Shown here piece after piece: positions 10,385-21,732 of a DNA stretch of 64,000 nt (position 1 is the stretch's first letter; each line of letters begins with the position of its first letter). Source of the DNA: Pictodentalium vernedei (taxonomy: Eukaryota > Mollusca > Scaphopoda > Dentaliida > Dentaliidae); contig CM062296.1 in the NCBI GenBank assembly GCA_031216915.1, positions 57,472,584 through 57,536,583 of the forward strand, in the 5' to 3' direction. Both the position numbers and the translations under genes were made by a program. The notes beneath the pieces are model-generated. The model saw nothing but the letters and a program-made list of their open reading frames with translations. It was not told the origin of the DNA and did no database searches.

Positions 10385-13300
10385 TGTAATGTCCATACGC
10401 CAGGGTACGAACCCCATCGTCCAGTATGTATCGCTTGTCATCAAAGCAGCTCAGGCTGATCTTGTTGATTTCAAATGAATGAAGCTGATGTTTTTGAGAT
10501 TGAATAGTTTTCATCTTGTGATGGAGATGAAGCTGTTGGAACAGTGTTTACCTGTAGTTCTCAAGCGTGATATCCTTTGTGATAACACCTTTCTTCACAC
10601 CCTTGGCCTTCTTACCACCGCTTACATCAGCCACGGTGAAGCTATACATCTTAGACCTCAGTCCAACATACTCAGTGATTGGTACGCCTTCAGCCTCATC
10701 TGTCATCTTGCCTATGACCTTTTTGTTGGAGAGGTCATGGACGGGAGAACATGATGAGTATTCTGAATTGTCAAAGAGATGCTTATCCTTCCAAAGGTCG
10801 GCATACGCATTTTCTGTCTGTATCTCATATGTCAGGCTGTCAGTGTTGTGAATATTAAAATGGTTTTCTCCTTGTATTTCTTCTTAATGTAGTTGCAATG
10901 GAAGTCATCAGTGTCTTGCTCAGGTCTAGGATGCTCATTCCAACATATGCTGGCTTATTCAGAAGGATACACGACTTGAGCTTATGTACTACAACACGCC
11001 CCTCGTTGATAATCTTTGATGAGGCGAAGATCGGCTTGCTGACTAGATTTCGCAGCTTTTCTTCACTGACAAGTTTCACATCAACCCTCTTCCTGAGATT
11101 CTTCATCACCGAACACACTGTTGTTCATCAGTTTGAAGAAGTCTTTTTCAAAGTTATTCTTTGCAGCAGTTCTCTTTGAACTGTTGAAGTCAATATACTC
11201 CTTAAGCCGTGGTAGAGCTGTAAGTTTTTAAATTTCTTGTTCGGATTCCGTTTTGGTTTTTCAGGTGGAGTAAAACCTCAGTTCGGTTCGGTTTTCGGTT
11301 TGTTCATGAGGCCAAATAAAATTCAATAAAACTCATTCTTATGTCCGGAGTCATAACTGAATGGCAGTGAAATTGAGTAAAACTCAATGAATTCCCGAAA
11401 TAAGCTATAATACATGAAGAATCAGGAAGGCCAATATAATAATTACCTAAATATACAGAACTTTTATTGTGCTTGGCCATTTTTCGAGGTCTGACACCTA
11501 TACGCAACTTGAGGAAAGCTGCAAACACAACTAAACTGAAATGTCGGAAATTCACAGAATGTAGCCTTCCCAGAGTAGTGAGAGTACCCAGACACTGCCA
11601 TTGGCAGTGTCTGGGTACTCTCATTACTCTGGGATGGCTACATTCTGTGAATTTCTCTAGCAAGAGAGTATTTAATAAAAAACGAAAAACCTTAGATTAC
11701 GGGATGTCGACGGTTTCGGTTTCGGTTTTTAAAAAAAATCTAAAAACCTCGGTTCGGTTTCGGTTAACGTACAGCTCTAAGCCATGAAGATTGAACAAAC
11801 TCGATAATTCTATGAACTTTTGTGAGCTTCAATCCCAAGGAGATATACAACTGCAAGTTCCTATAGTGGAGTGCATACTTCCTCGTAGTAGTCAGACTTG
11901 GTATCAGCTTGTGAATCCAACCAACTTGAACTTCTTCTCGAGGGACTTAAACTTAGGCGAATGCACACCCTGCTTCACATTAATCTGCTCTGGTGCCAGT
12001 GGATAGTCATTGTGCAGATCATTAATCTCCTCTGGGTTTTCGAGATCAACTTCAAGTACACAGCCTCGCTCCGAGTTTTGTCTGTAGTCTTCCATGTTGA
12101 AGCTGAGTGGGTCTACCCACATGAATTTGCTGGTGGGAAGAGGTTGGCTCATTGCCCATCCATACAGGTTATTTGCATCTGGATACATTATGTATTTCGA
12201 AGGCTGAGATGGGTCATAGTCTGATAGATACTTGTTGTTTGCTTTGGTGTATCTCCTAGCAATATAGCTTACACCACCTCTCATGCCCTTTTCAATGAAT
12301 TGATACATATCAACGTTACTCATCAGATCCAGTTCAGTACCAGTCATTTGAGTGCAGCATCCAAAGAAAGCCCGGGACTGGTGAAGCAGTAGGCTGGATC
12401 AAGCTTGTAATACTGAAGACAAGTTTTTTTCTGAAACTTTCAAACACATCTGCAAGGAGAAGTACGACATTTGTGAGATACAGGTCATGATACTGACCCA
12501 TGTTTTCAATGTCACACTTACTCCAAACATCCTTTGCCCTTAGGTAGTCTTCATCTGAAATACCTTCATAATTCAGCTGACTGTAGAAAGCTTCTTTGGG
12601 TGGTAAGGTGGTCATCTCGAATTTCTCCCAACAGTCCACGAAGTCGTAGGGTTAGACACCTTTCTTGGTGAGCAGTTCATAGTAGTTTGGACACTCCTTC
12701 TGGAGAATAGGGAAATCAGTCAGATTGGCGGAAAGATTGTCTAAGGAGGAAATCATGAACTGGAAGCTGTCTATGAACACTAGACGCTGACCCTACGTGA
12801 GCGCCATGTATTTTTCCATGTTGTTAGGGATAACATTTAGATTCATCTCTTTGTGGACGATCTTTCCACCTTTATTTACCACATATGGGTTCTCCTTTAC
12901 AAACTTACCCATCTTCTGGAGTATTATATGGCTGTCGTAACCCCTCAAATTGTGGAACATCACTGGAATTTTATCAGTCTGTACTTGATATTGCATACAT
13001 TGTGAGCAGCTCCTCTGAACTTGCCTGTGGCGTGACAATGGTCTCTTACATGCTTCCCATCGTCTGAGGTGACTAATTCACCACAGCATATGTGGCAGTG
13101 TAGCTGCTTGAAAGAGTTGCTCATCTTCAACTGACATTTTAAGAGGCTTGTTGAAGCGAGTGTTTCTAATTCCAGTGCAGTAACTGACTTCTTGAATCTG
13201 GAACCAGTGCCTGGAGAAACTTGTATGCTGCGCTTTTTCCTCTAGAGATTTGTGTTGGCTTTCTGAAACTACCATCATAACAGCACACAACCAGCCTTGT

Positions 13301-14640
13301 AGCCATAGCCACATGGAGTATGTTTCTGTAAAGCTTTAGTGTAGGGAGTCTTACCATTGGGATCACAGCCATCAATCTTCTCGACGAGGGACTCGAAGTC
13401 TGCACAGAAGTTGAATAGCACTTCCAACTGCTTATGGATGTTAGAAAAGTTTACTTTGGAGTTATCCTTGAGGCATCTTTACTGCCTGTCTTCCATTGAT
13501 CTCCAAACATATGGATTTGTGTTTTTGAAGAACATCTTGTGACTAGAAGCACTGTAAGCAATATCTGCAGAAATGGCTCCTCTCCCTATGTTTAGTTTTG
13601 TTGAACATGAAACTGTTGAAATCTTTGACTAAGCAATAGTGCTGATTTTCACCTTGGGTTATGAGAAGTAAATCCATGCAGTCTTCGAATTTTTCATTGC
13701 TCACATAGATGGAATAGGTTTGCACCTTTTCATATCCAAACACACTGATACATATTTTGTTTTTGAAATTCAATCTTCTTATAATCCATTGTCTTTACTG
13801 GGAAACTAACACCTCTATAATTCAGTGTTTGAATGAGTTTGGGATTTTGTAGTGAGTAACTCTTTCAACGTGGTGAGGTGGTGGATATTTGTGAGCTAAG
13901 TGGCACCATCTGAAGCATTCATTGTCATTTACATTTGTGATGTTAATGGTGCTCTTTTTGGGATTCCGTAGTTGTTGAATGTATGAGGAACCAGCTAATG
14001 GTTGACGAATGCTAATATTCAACCAGTGACCCTGTATTTCATTATTTGATCCCTCACCCACCCACCTATCACATTTTTCCTGAATTTCATTATTAGCGGT
14101 ATGAACAATTTGGGGCACTTCATGTTTATTTACAATGGGACAGCCTTGTTGTTGAAATATACAGACTTGTATGTAACTTCATCAACACCTGTTGGTTTGT
14201 TAAACAATATTTCAACGGTGATCACAGATTTCAACCAAATCATATGCCTCAGCTTGTGAGAGAGGGTTTTATTTATGACTGTAAAAGTGTTGTTGAGCTG
14301 TTGAACCAAACTTTTACGATTGGTTATTGAGACACTGTATGACTTTAATCTCGATCTTGATCCTTCTATTTTTAAGTTTCCCAGCTTCCCTCTGTCTGTT
14401 TTTAAATCTCCGTCTCAACCTTTCACTTCTTTCATTAAGCCTCCGTATCTCGCCAGCATTTTGAACTGTCTTACATTTCATGTGGGGATCTGATGTTTAA
14501 TCTCTTCCAGGAACAACTTGTGAGTTCTTTTTGTCTCAAGTTGCTCAGTCTTGGCTAGCCTTTCTATGGCAGCCTTGTATTTCTTTTCATCTCTATCCAA
14601 TCGCTATCTCTTTTCACTTGCTGAAAGTCTCATTCCGATT
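10385..14640 (-). pseudogene. Polinton protein-primed family B DNA polymerase region
   Basis: This enzyme copies Polinton DNA using a protein primer. Similarity runs over about 4.2 kb. The N-terminal part includes a basic leader (14500-14640) and NPKKSTINITNVNDNECFRW, a motif of the adintovirus/Polinton polymerase. The middle has KIPVMFHNLRGYDSHIILQ (exonuclease/protein-primed domain) and MYPDANNLYGWAMSQPLP (the polymerase SLYP-like motif region). The C-terminal part has NKPAYVGMSILDLSKTLM and FDDKRYILDDG. A 567-bp DNA transposon interrupts it at 11213-11779. The gene is broken in many places, perhaps ten. Confidence 0.85.
11213..11779. mobile_element. hAT-like non-autonomous transposon inside the Polinton polymerase
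   Basis: The ends TAGAGCTGTA / TACAGCTCTA are inverted and flanked by AGCCGTGG (11205-11212) and AGCCATGA (11780-11787). These are 8-bp repeats differing by two G-to-A changes, one of them at a CpG. Subterminal CGGTTCGGTTTCGG-rich stretches lie at both ends. A 109-bp near-perfect hairpin (11547-11655) fills the core. The 8-bp duplication and TAGAGCTGTA ends suggest hAT. No transposase is present. Confidence 0.75.
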
Positions 14641-15170
14641 CGAGCAAGTATAGTGAGTCGCTATATACATATATACTAATAGAATTCATTTCTCTAAATA
14701 GTAAACTCAGTTTAGGCCACACAAAGTAGATCTTCTGTTTCTCAGGCCATTGTTTGTAAAATTGCATGCGGGCGAGCGGTTTTTTATTTTATTTTGTATT
14801 TCAGTAATTACTTCTTTGCCATCAAAAGTTCATGTCCTTGGTTCAAGATTTTGGCCTCATAATCTACAGAATAGCATGGGTGGTGGTGTATTTCATCCCT
14901 TGAGTGCAAGAAGGCTTTGCAATGCTAAAGCATTGCAAAGCCTTCTTGCACTAAAGGGACAAATTCATCAAATTTTTTAACTTGGGTAAAATATCAGACA
15001 TAAACCATTTAATTTTTAGTTTTTTTAAGTTTAAATTGGTTATAAAAAGAGAGCATGCGGCAGCCAAAAGGACCATGCGGGAGGGCCTGAGAAACAGATT
15101 TTTTATTTTTTTAAGCCTTATATTTAAATGTTGTACAATCATTATTATTCAGGTCAATTTCATCTCATAA
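14641..15170. repeat. Fold-back element right of the Polinton
   Basis: TCTGTTTCTCAGGCC (about 14734) recurs inverted at about 15090. Between them lies a perfect hairpin, AGTGCAAGAAGGCTTTGCAA and its complement (14903-14952), flanked by CCCTTGAG / TAAAGGGA. Non-coding. The right boundary of the Polinton probably lies just before this element, but no Polinton end could be seen. Confidence 0.6.
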
Positions 15171-15731
15171 CTTCTCTTCTCTTATTTTCTTCTTATAAAA
15201 TTATGTGTGAACCTTGTTCAATAACACCAGACGGATGCAAAGTTCTCAGTAACAATCGTGTCACTCAGGAATCCGAGGAATGCGATTTGTAAATAATACT
15301 GACAAGAAAACTTCATTATTTGACCTGGATATGTATATAAGTGATCAAACTCGGGTGAAATGTATAATCATTTACTCAAATATGTCAACTCAGAAAGTAA
15401 AAAAAAAAAAAACACTAACCAAACCCTTTTCCCGGGTAACCCAGCTAGCGTCGTTTATGAGACGGGGGCTGTCCTAATAACCTTAAATACAGCCTTTTTG
15501 TAGTAATTTGGGGGCTCTTCTCACTGTGGGCAGCCAGTAGTATAGTAACTCGGGGGGTGTCCCGATATCTTAGCTGCAGTCGCTTATGAGACCAAATACG
15601 GGGGTCTGAGGGCTTTTGTCCTAGTGAACCCAAGATACCACACTACTTCCATAGGTGAATAAATATAATGAGGTATTGTAACAGTTGATTGATTATATGT
15701 CAATTAACTTTGAAGCCCAAGCTTAAATACT
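15171..15731. other. Non-coding stretch, two weak repeats
   Basis: Contains an A12 run and two loose copies of a TTTATGAGAC-GGGGGCT motif (about 15455 and 15575). No coding signal or recognisable element. Confidence 0.4.
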
Positions 15732-15970
15732 TTAACCCTTTGGACCATAGCGGTCGTTTTTCCGGCCAGGAACATGATACGTCATAACGTCATTATATAG
15801 GATGGCTGTTCAGTAAATGTGTGGGGTAGACCAATCAATATTTTCAACGTGCAGCCCTGGGGCTGCACGTTGAAAATATTGATTGATCTACCCAACATAA
15901 TGAATATGGACTCTACTAACTGCTGCCATTGAACTGGCATGGAAGATACCACTCGAGTTCAAAGGGTTAA
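15732..15970. mobile_element. TTAA-flanked palindromic element, family 2, copy 1
   Basis: Bounded by TTAACCCTTTGG and CAAAGGGTTAA, so TTAA is at both ends. The core is a long hairpin, CAATATTTTCAACGTGCAGC and its complement. Non-coding. TTAA duplication with CCC...GGG ends fits piggyBac-type mobilisation (inference). Other copies are at 39101 and 48545. Confidence 0.8.
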
Positions 15971-16544
15971 GTTTCTATTATGAATACCAACATACTTATT
16001 CACACAATGTACTATATTTACAATCCCTGTGATATAATGACATGGTGTGGATATATACTCTATCTATACATGTGTATACATCATAGTCGAGTGCATGTGA
16101 TATCCATGAAACAAAATAACCATGACCTATTTCTGGAGTAGATAAGTGTAATTATCCAGATATATTTTCCAGATCTGATCTACATCATAAAATATGAAGT
16201 AATCGTTGTAATATTGTATAAAAGATTAACTGATTTTAAGTGCAACACACAATTGTGCAGTTGGCCATTTTCCACAGTATGGTATAATACAATATGAGCA
16301 TACGGCTATGCAGTGTTTGCTTCCACTGAAGTGAGTGGAATTCCGGAGTATCGGAACTCGGCTCAGTTTTGCTTTGTAGCTTTTCTCCTACCTGAAGTAG
16401 TGTTGAATTTCCATGTGTCAATATGTCATCAGTGTATACGGCCATGCAATTTTACTTATTCAAATGTCAAATGTGTATCTGCGTTTTCTGTGTATGCAGC
16501 TTTATTCATTGTGTGCGGTTATGCAATGCTATGTACTCTATACT
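15971..16544. other. AT-rich non-coding stretch
   Basis: No coding or repeat structure recognised apart from short TATA-rich runs. Confidence 0.4.
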
Positions 16545-16871
16545 ACAGTTAAAACTAGAAGTCCTGTCGTGAAATGTCATGAAATGCGCACAAATAGCAC
16601 GCCGATCTGCGCGTTAATCCACGCGTTATGACCATCGTGAGGCTATCCAATTCTGTACATATGGCCTGTGCACAAGCAAATGTTTCAGCCAATGGACCTC
16701 CGGGTAACCCGGAGGTCCATTGGCAGAAACATTGTATGTGTTTGCTATGAGTAACCAGGAGAACCTGCCGTGCTTTGGATGCCATTCGATATGGCAATTG
16801 CGCGCAATTCCAACGCGCAATTTAGCCTAGATAAGCGCACTATTCGTGACAGGACTTCTAATTTTAACTGT
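16545..16871. mobile_element. Palindromic non-autonomous transposon, copy B
   Basis: A 327-bp relative of the element at 8983, with the same ACAGTTAAAACTAGAAGTCC ends and the same 37-bp central palindrome. No clear target duplication. Short open frames across it are by-products of the palindrome. Confidence 0.85.
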
Positions 16872-17420
16872 ATTCCATGCAGTGCTCCTTATTCCATGAA
16901 ATCAGAAAATAAAAAAAAAAACGTCCCCCTCAGTTGTGTTGCATAGTGTACATTCGTTCTGCATCGATGTCTCGACCGACGAATATTAAAGAGCACATAG
17001 CTTTCTGCTATCAGTAGCTATGAATCTGTATTGGAATCACTAGTTCCATTCATGGGTTTGGGGAACAATCTTTTTATTTCCTAAAGCACGTTTACACTCG
17101 TTATAAATGAATATAAAGTCATACGCCATCTTCTGTGCGTGCGCGTGTGTGAGGGTGAGTGTGAGTGTGGAGGTGGGTGTGCACATGTTCGAGTTTGTAG
17201 GGTGTATTCTTGTGGTTATATATATACAATATACGGTAGTTTATATAAGATTACAATCTTCACAGTAATTGACACAGATTCTACCATCGTGACCACGTTG
17301 AACCATCAATCACGATTACAAGTTTACTACTAATCAGTGAATAGTTTGACCTAATTTATTTATAAAATGAAATTCATAAATAATGCATTCTCCCAATGCG
17401 TCAAAGTCTTACATGTGTAT
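16872..17420. other. Non-coding stretch with GT-rich tract
   Basis: A degenerate GTGTGAGG-type low-complexity tract lies at 17135-17215. The rest is AT-rich unique sequence without a recognisable gene. Confidence 0.4.
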
Positions 17421-18900
17421 TATTCAACAAAAGTTGGGGATATCCAAACTGATGTTGATATTTTCGGAAAATGGTATTGGATACGCGTGATTGGACACAT
17501 CAGATTTAGTGTGGATCATGAATGTTAGCGGCCCACGAAAACTTCGTGCAGGTTTATCGCACGAGCGCCGTGTTAATGTCTGTGGGGGGGGGGGGGGGGG
17601 CGTTTTGAAATTTTCATTGGTACTGGACGAGCTTTTTCGGAGGTCTCATCGTTCTTTTCTTGGTATAAACTCGTTCATCAATAGTTTCTGGTCGAAACGT
17701 AACTTTTGAAGATGCAAAGACTTACACGTGACGAACGTTTACGTGCCGTTGATATGTTGGAAGCTGGCAGATATAATTCAGTGGCTCAAATTCTCAACCA
17801 TACTCAATCGGTGATTAGCTGGTTGTGGTCACGCTACCGTCAGACAGGCATGTTGATCACAGACGTCGGTCACTTCGTCCAAGGGCGATAACTGATAACC
17901 AGGATCGTTTCGTCAGAACCAAAGCATTGCGGAACCGCTATCAAAGTGCCTCAGACATTGGACAGCAGCTGCACCGTGCGACAAATGTGCCAGTCAGTGT
18001 TCAGACTATCCGAAATGGCCTACGCAGCTGGCATCTGTGCGCTCGGCAACCTCGTAGAATTCCACGTTTGACTGAACGTCACATCGCAGCAAAGCGTAAT
18101 TGTTGTGGAGCACGACAGCGCTAGGCCAATCGTCGGTGGAGCAACGTTATGTTTTCCGATGAATCGAGGTTCACTCGCGACTTCCAAGACAGGCGAAACA
18201 GAGTGTAGCGGCGGCGGCGGCAGCGGCGGCGAACGATACCATGACGTAATCGGTAGGCAGTACGACCGTTTTGGTGGTGGATCGGTATGGTGTGGGCAGG
18301 CATAGCCATGACAAGCAGAACAGCATTACATGTCATCCAAGGGAGTGTCACAGGGCAGTACTACCGTGACAACATGTTAGCAGCTCATGTGGTGCCATTT
18401 GCGCGACGTCATGACCGTCGATTCATTTTCCAAAATGACAGTGCAAGAGCACACAGAGCCCGTGTCGCTACAGCGGTCAACTGGGAGCAGAACATCACTA
18501 CACTGCCTTGGCCAGCAATAAATCCAGACCTGTCACCAATTGAGCACGTCTGGAATATGCTTGGCAGGCGCCCACGACAAAGCCAACAACCCCCTACCAG
18601 TGTCCGGGAATTCGCCGCTGCACTGCAGGAAGAATGGAATAGCATCGGTGAAGCTGATATTGGACGTTTGATGAGGAGTATGCCACGCCGGATCCGCACT
18701 TGTCTCGCGAACCGAAGAGGATTTACAAGGTATTGAGGTCTTGGACGGAATGTGGTAAATTCTCTGATCGACTGTCCTTGTCTTCTATAGCTCAGTGCGT
18801 GGAATGCGTGCTTGTCAGACACCCATCTATCGCTGAAATCATTCACCAGATGACACAGTGCTTTGCCTCAACTGTCTTTTTGATGAAAATATAGAGGATA
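17421..18900 (+). mobile_element. Tc1-like DNA transposon, degraded
   Basis: A Tc1/mariner element. Its left end TATTCAACAAAAGTTGGGGA resembles the end of the second copy at 46500-47315, which supports this boundary. The right end is uncertain because a fold-back element begins at about 18902 and its sequence partly resembles an inverted Tc1 end. A 5' leader of about 290 bp with a G18 run precedes the transposase. Confidence 0.75.
17712..18736 (+). pseudogene. Tc1-like DD34E transposase, broken
   Basis: Transposases of this family cut out and reinsert the element at TA sites. The start MQRLTRDERLRAVDMLEAG, then SVISWLWSRYRQTG, is the helix-turn-helix. The first catalytic Asp is in MFSDESRF (about 18148), the second in FQNDSARAH (about 18435) and the Glu in LSPIEHVW, with 34 residues between the last two, so DD34E. 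The reading frame shifts at least twice (near 17880 and between 18120 and 18290), and a GGC-rich expansion lies at 18208-18230. All catalytic residues are still legible, but the gene cannot be translated as it stands. Confidence 0.85.
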
Positions 18901-18901
18901 T

Positions 18902-19425
18902 GTACACTATTTTTTTGTGAATATCGGGAATTATCTCATGAGTGTGGACCTGAAAGTTTTATTTTTCACAAGCGCTTGCTTACTTTCAGGTCCACACGAA
19001 TGAGATAATTCCCGATATTCACTAAAATAGTGTAGATTTTCTTTTTATTATATGCTACTTGACATTTTACTGTGCAATATTCAGCCCAATTTCACTGCAA
19101 ACAGTTATGTTTCAGGACGACGTTTAAGCCGACGTCATGCGCCGAAGCGTAACGTCATTTAGGAAGGTACTGAAAAAAACTTTCAGGTCCACACTCATGA
19201 GATAATTGCAGATACTGACTAAAACAGAGTAGATTTTCTTTTTATCATATGCTATGAGACATTTTATTGCACAATATTCAGCCCAATTCGATCCCAAATG
19301 CGTACCTTTCAAAACAATAACAAAGATCACCTGATCGTTCCTTCAAGGCGACGTGATGCGGCGTAGCGTGACATCATTTTGGAAGCTACTGAGAAATATT
19401 TCTCGATATCTATCGAGTCGATAGA
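18902..19425. repeat. Fold-back followed by tandem arms
   Basis: An inverted pair (about 18902-18957 and 18976-19033) centred on CACAAGCGCTTGCT, with arms containing GACCTGAAAG / CTTTCAGGTC. The arm is repeated directly at about 19180. A block starting GTAGATTTTCTTTTTAT occurs at 19032 and 19229, a period of about 197 bp. Non-coding. Confidence 0.7.
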
Positions 19426-19607
19426 TATAAAGAAATATCTTTTAGATAATTTGCGATAATTCACAGGCTAGCATATAATAAATAAATATATTTCTTCATA
19501 TATCTCACTTTTATCAAATATCCCCTACTTTGTTTAAATAGTATATATCCTTCCTAATATAGCCTTGTTATTTTTGGTCACACAGATACCGCTCAGTCAC
19601 ATTCGCT
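19426..19607. other. AT-rich stretch with a piece shared with 45250
   Basis: The segment around 19480-19535, read on the minus strand, resembles 45249-45300 (GTAGGGGATATTT, then GTGAGATAT and GAAATATATTTAT). Probably the end of a dispersed repeat. Non-coding. Confidence 0.5.
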
Positions 19608-20185
19608 GTAGATGATTTGTTCTGCATGCACACATTTTCGTGAAACGAAACACAAAACAGTGGAAATGTCCTTAGTTGAAAATGTTTTAAAACATGCCTG
19701 GACAGGTTTTCTCGTTCTCGAAGTGAACTATTTACAGGTTTACAGAGATGCTATCTTCAGGGCATCGAATTCAAGCAGCTCATGAATAAGATAGATTTTA
19801 AGGTTGGTGGAGGTAAAGTTGGTTGTGATGGCGAAAGAGAAAATTATACTGTAGACTGGTTAATAGGCAATCCTAAAATATGATTATGTTAATTTCGTCA
19901 CGGTGATATCGTCCGGCAGATGCTCAGGAAGTGATCGGTTCTGCATTCACACATTTCCACGAAATGACACAATAACGATAGAAAATGTCCATTAGAAAAT
20001 GTCCATTAATTACACGCCTGCCCAAGTTTCTCGTTCGCGAAGTTAACCGTTCACAGGTTTACAGAGCTACTGCCTTCTTAGCTTTGAGGTCAAGCAGGTC
20101 CTGTTTATGAACAACCTAGATTTAAGGCTAGTGGAGGTAAATTTGGGTGTGGTGGTGGAAGAGAAACTTATACTAAATATTGGTT
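19608..20185. repeat. Diverged tandem duplication, period about 310 bp
   Basis: 19608-19865 and 19918-20185 align throughout. Shared landmarks are GTTCTGCAT, CACACATTT, GTTTCTCGTTC-like, CACAGGTTTACAGAG and GGTGGAGGTAAA. Many substitutions and small gaps show it is old. No open reading frame. Confidence 0.75.
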
Positions 20186-20741
20186 AACATGATACACTGG
20201 GTAATTATTATGTATGTGGGTGGGATGTGCGCGTGTGTGTGTGTGTTTGTCCATGAGTGCATGTGTGTATGCATGGGGGCGTGGGTGTGTGGGAAGGAGG
20301 GGTTGTATGTAGGTTTGTGTTCGTGCATGAGTGTGAGGGTGTGCGTGTGGATGGGTGATAACTCCCTTGCGTTTAACGAATATGCCCGGTGAGTGCGTGT
20401 CTGTGCGCGTGAATGGGTTGTGTGTGTGATTGCGTGCCTCTGTATGTTTATTGCTTTTACTTGTTCATTTAAACTTTTCTTTTAAACTTTCAGTGCACTA
20501 AAAACTTGGAGTTGTGTTGAGCACAAATTCAGAATCAGTTTTCCCTTGCCATGATCGGCCAAACCCGGCGTACACCAATCTATTTTGTGGATATGGCGAT
20601 TTATAAAGTCTCGTACTGTGACAGGATCGGTCTGTTCGACGGAAGAAGCAAAGTGTCGCATTTTTGCCCAGTTGATAAATACAGGAAAAATGATTGATTA
20701 GATGATGGGTAATACTTTCGGTCACATGTGATTTATTCTTA
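20186..20741. repeat. Degenerate GT-rich low-complexity tract and flank
   Basis: 20215-20450 is a decayed GT/TGTG tract. The apparent open frame rich in Cys, Val and Gly is a by-product of it. 20451-20741 shows no recognisable feature. Confidence 0.6.
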
Positions 20742-20941
20742 TGATTATCAGATTCTTCTGCATGAAGGTGATATTAAACGAAACCCTGGTGACACAAGCC
20801 AGTTGAAAATAATTGTACATATTAATTCGAGGGGTCTCCGAAATAAAGTAGACTTAATTAGGTCTTCCACAATGGTCCATCTTAGGCCCACTTCTGTTTA
20901 ATATACACATAAACGACATCGTGGTTGATATACAATCAAAT
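20742..20941 (+). pseudogene. LINE (CR1/L2-like) ORF2, left part, internally deleted
   Basis: Non-LTR retrotransposon ORF2, which encodes an endonuclease and reverse transcriptase. Two pieces are fused. HEGDIKRNPGDTSQLKIIVH with NSRGLRNKVDLI is the start of the endonuclease domain (usually GD-x-E-x-NPGP). Then, in another frame from about 20862, comes GLPQWSILGPLLFNIHINDI, the reverse transcriptase motif before the YADD box. The sequence between, roughly 1.5 kb in relatives, is missing. The copy continues at 27417, beyond an inserted transposon. Confidence 0.8.
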
Positions 20942-20989
20942 GGTATCCTCACAAAACTTAGACATCCCATAAAGTAGACAGCTTAAAAC

Positions 20990-21480
20990 AACAACATTCA
21001 CACTTTAGTGTACAGCTAATCCCCTGCTTGTTACCCATTATTCTAATGGACTATTCTGTGAAATATGCACACAGAGTCTGATTTATGAAAAAATGTTTAT
21101 TGCAATTTCAAATTCAATCATTATTCATTTCAATCACATAAAAATACAGAATATAAAGCATTTCAAAATTAGGTAACAAACTAAGACAAGAACAAAAACA
21201 CACAATGCTCAAACACATTACAGAAACATAAAAACACTAATCTATAGGCGATTTGTTGCCATCAGACAACAAGAAATTTACTTAAAATATAAACTTCAAA
21301 AGCATACACAAAATACAAACATAAAACAGATACATAAAAAACAAAATACACAAACATAATACAGATACATAAAAAACAAAATACACAAAAATAATACAAA
21401 TACATAAAAAACACAAGATAATTTACAAAATACACAAACATAATACCGATACATAAAAATCACAAGATATTTTACAATAG
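20990..21480. repeat. A-rich short tandem repeats inside the MULE
   Basis: Four imperfect copies of AAACATAATACAGATACATA plus an A-rich linker at 21318-21470, spaced 36 to 52 bp. The surrounding sequence is AT-rich and non-coding, between the left terminus and the transposase end. Confidence 0.6.
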
Positions 21481-21496
21481 TTCACTCGTTTATCTC

Positions 21497-21732
21497 TTAA
21501 CCCAACAAAATTGCCAAAACGGCCTGTATTATTTCCAATTTTGAAATTTACATAATATATATATATATAAATATAAAATATAAACTACCTCAAAAACATA
21601 GCTTATGACCCTCCACTGGACCGAGCTCATTTCAATATGGGGTCATCACCTATGTTTTTAAGACAAAATGTTCAATTGCTAAGACATTTTCTTGCAAGTG
21701 TCATCTATTGTCCTCGTTGGGTAAAGGGTTAA
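21497..21732. mobile_element. TTAA-flanked palindromic element, family 1, degraded, abutting the transposase stop
   Basis: TTAACCCAAC at the left and TTGGGTAAAGGGTTAA at the right, with a CAAAAACATAGCTTATGACC arm typical of the type-b copies elsewhere. The right TTAA (21729-21732) contains the TAA stop codon of the MULE transposase. The insertion thus fell exactly at the end of the reading frame and left it unchanged. Confidence 0.8.

Larger units (their letters stand above)
1..14640 (-). mobile_element. Polinton (Maverick) fossil, one end outside the window
   Basis: A large self-synthesising DNA transposon, read right to left. Recognisable parts in order are a family B DNA polymerase, an unassigned ORF, a packaging ATPase, a minor-capsid-like region, a major capsid region, a small hydrophobic glycine-rich protein and an adenovirus-type cysteine protease. 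This gene set is diagnostic for Polintons. No integrase and no terminal inverted repeat were found, so the left end lies beyond base 1 and the right end is only placed by where polymerase similarity stops. The element is clearly broken: at least ten interruptions, counting two younger transposon insertions. The protease-capsid end is in tandem copies. The near identity of copies one and two suggests recent duplication of an already old element. Confidence 0.9.

Noticed and set aside
14641-15170. Polinton terminal inverted repeat and integrase on the right side
   Set aside because: The inverted sequences here belong to a short fold-back centred at 14928. No integrase motif was found in any frame in 14641-17400.
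18896-18926. Right terminal inverted repeat of the Tc1 element
   Set aside because: The match to the left end is weak, and the same bases form the arm of the adjoining fold-back, so the boundary was left open.
20180-20392. Cys-Val-Gly-rich small protein
   Set aside because: A translation of a decayed GT-rich tract.
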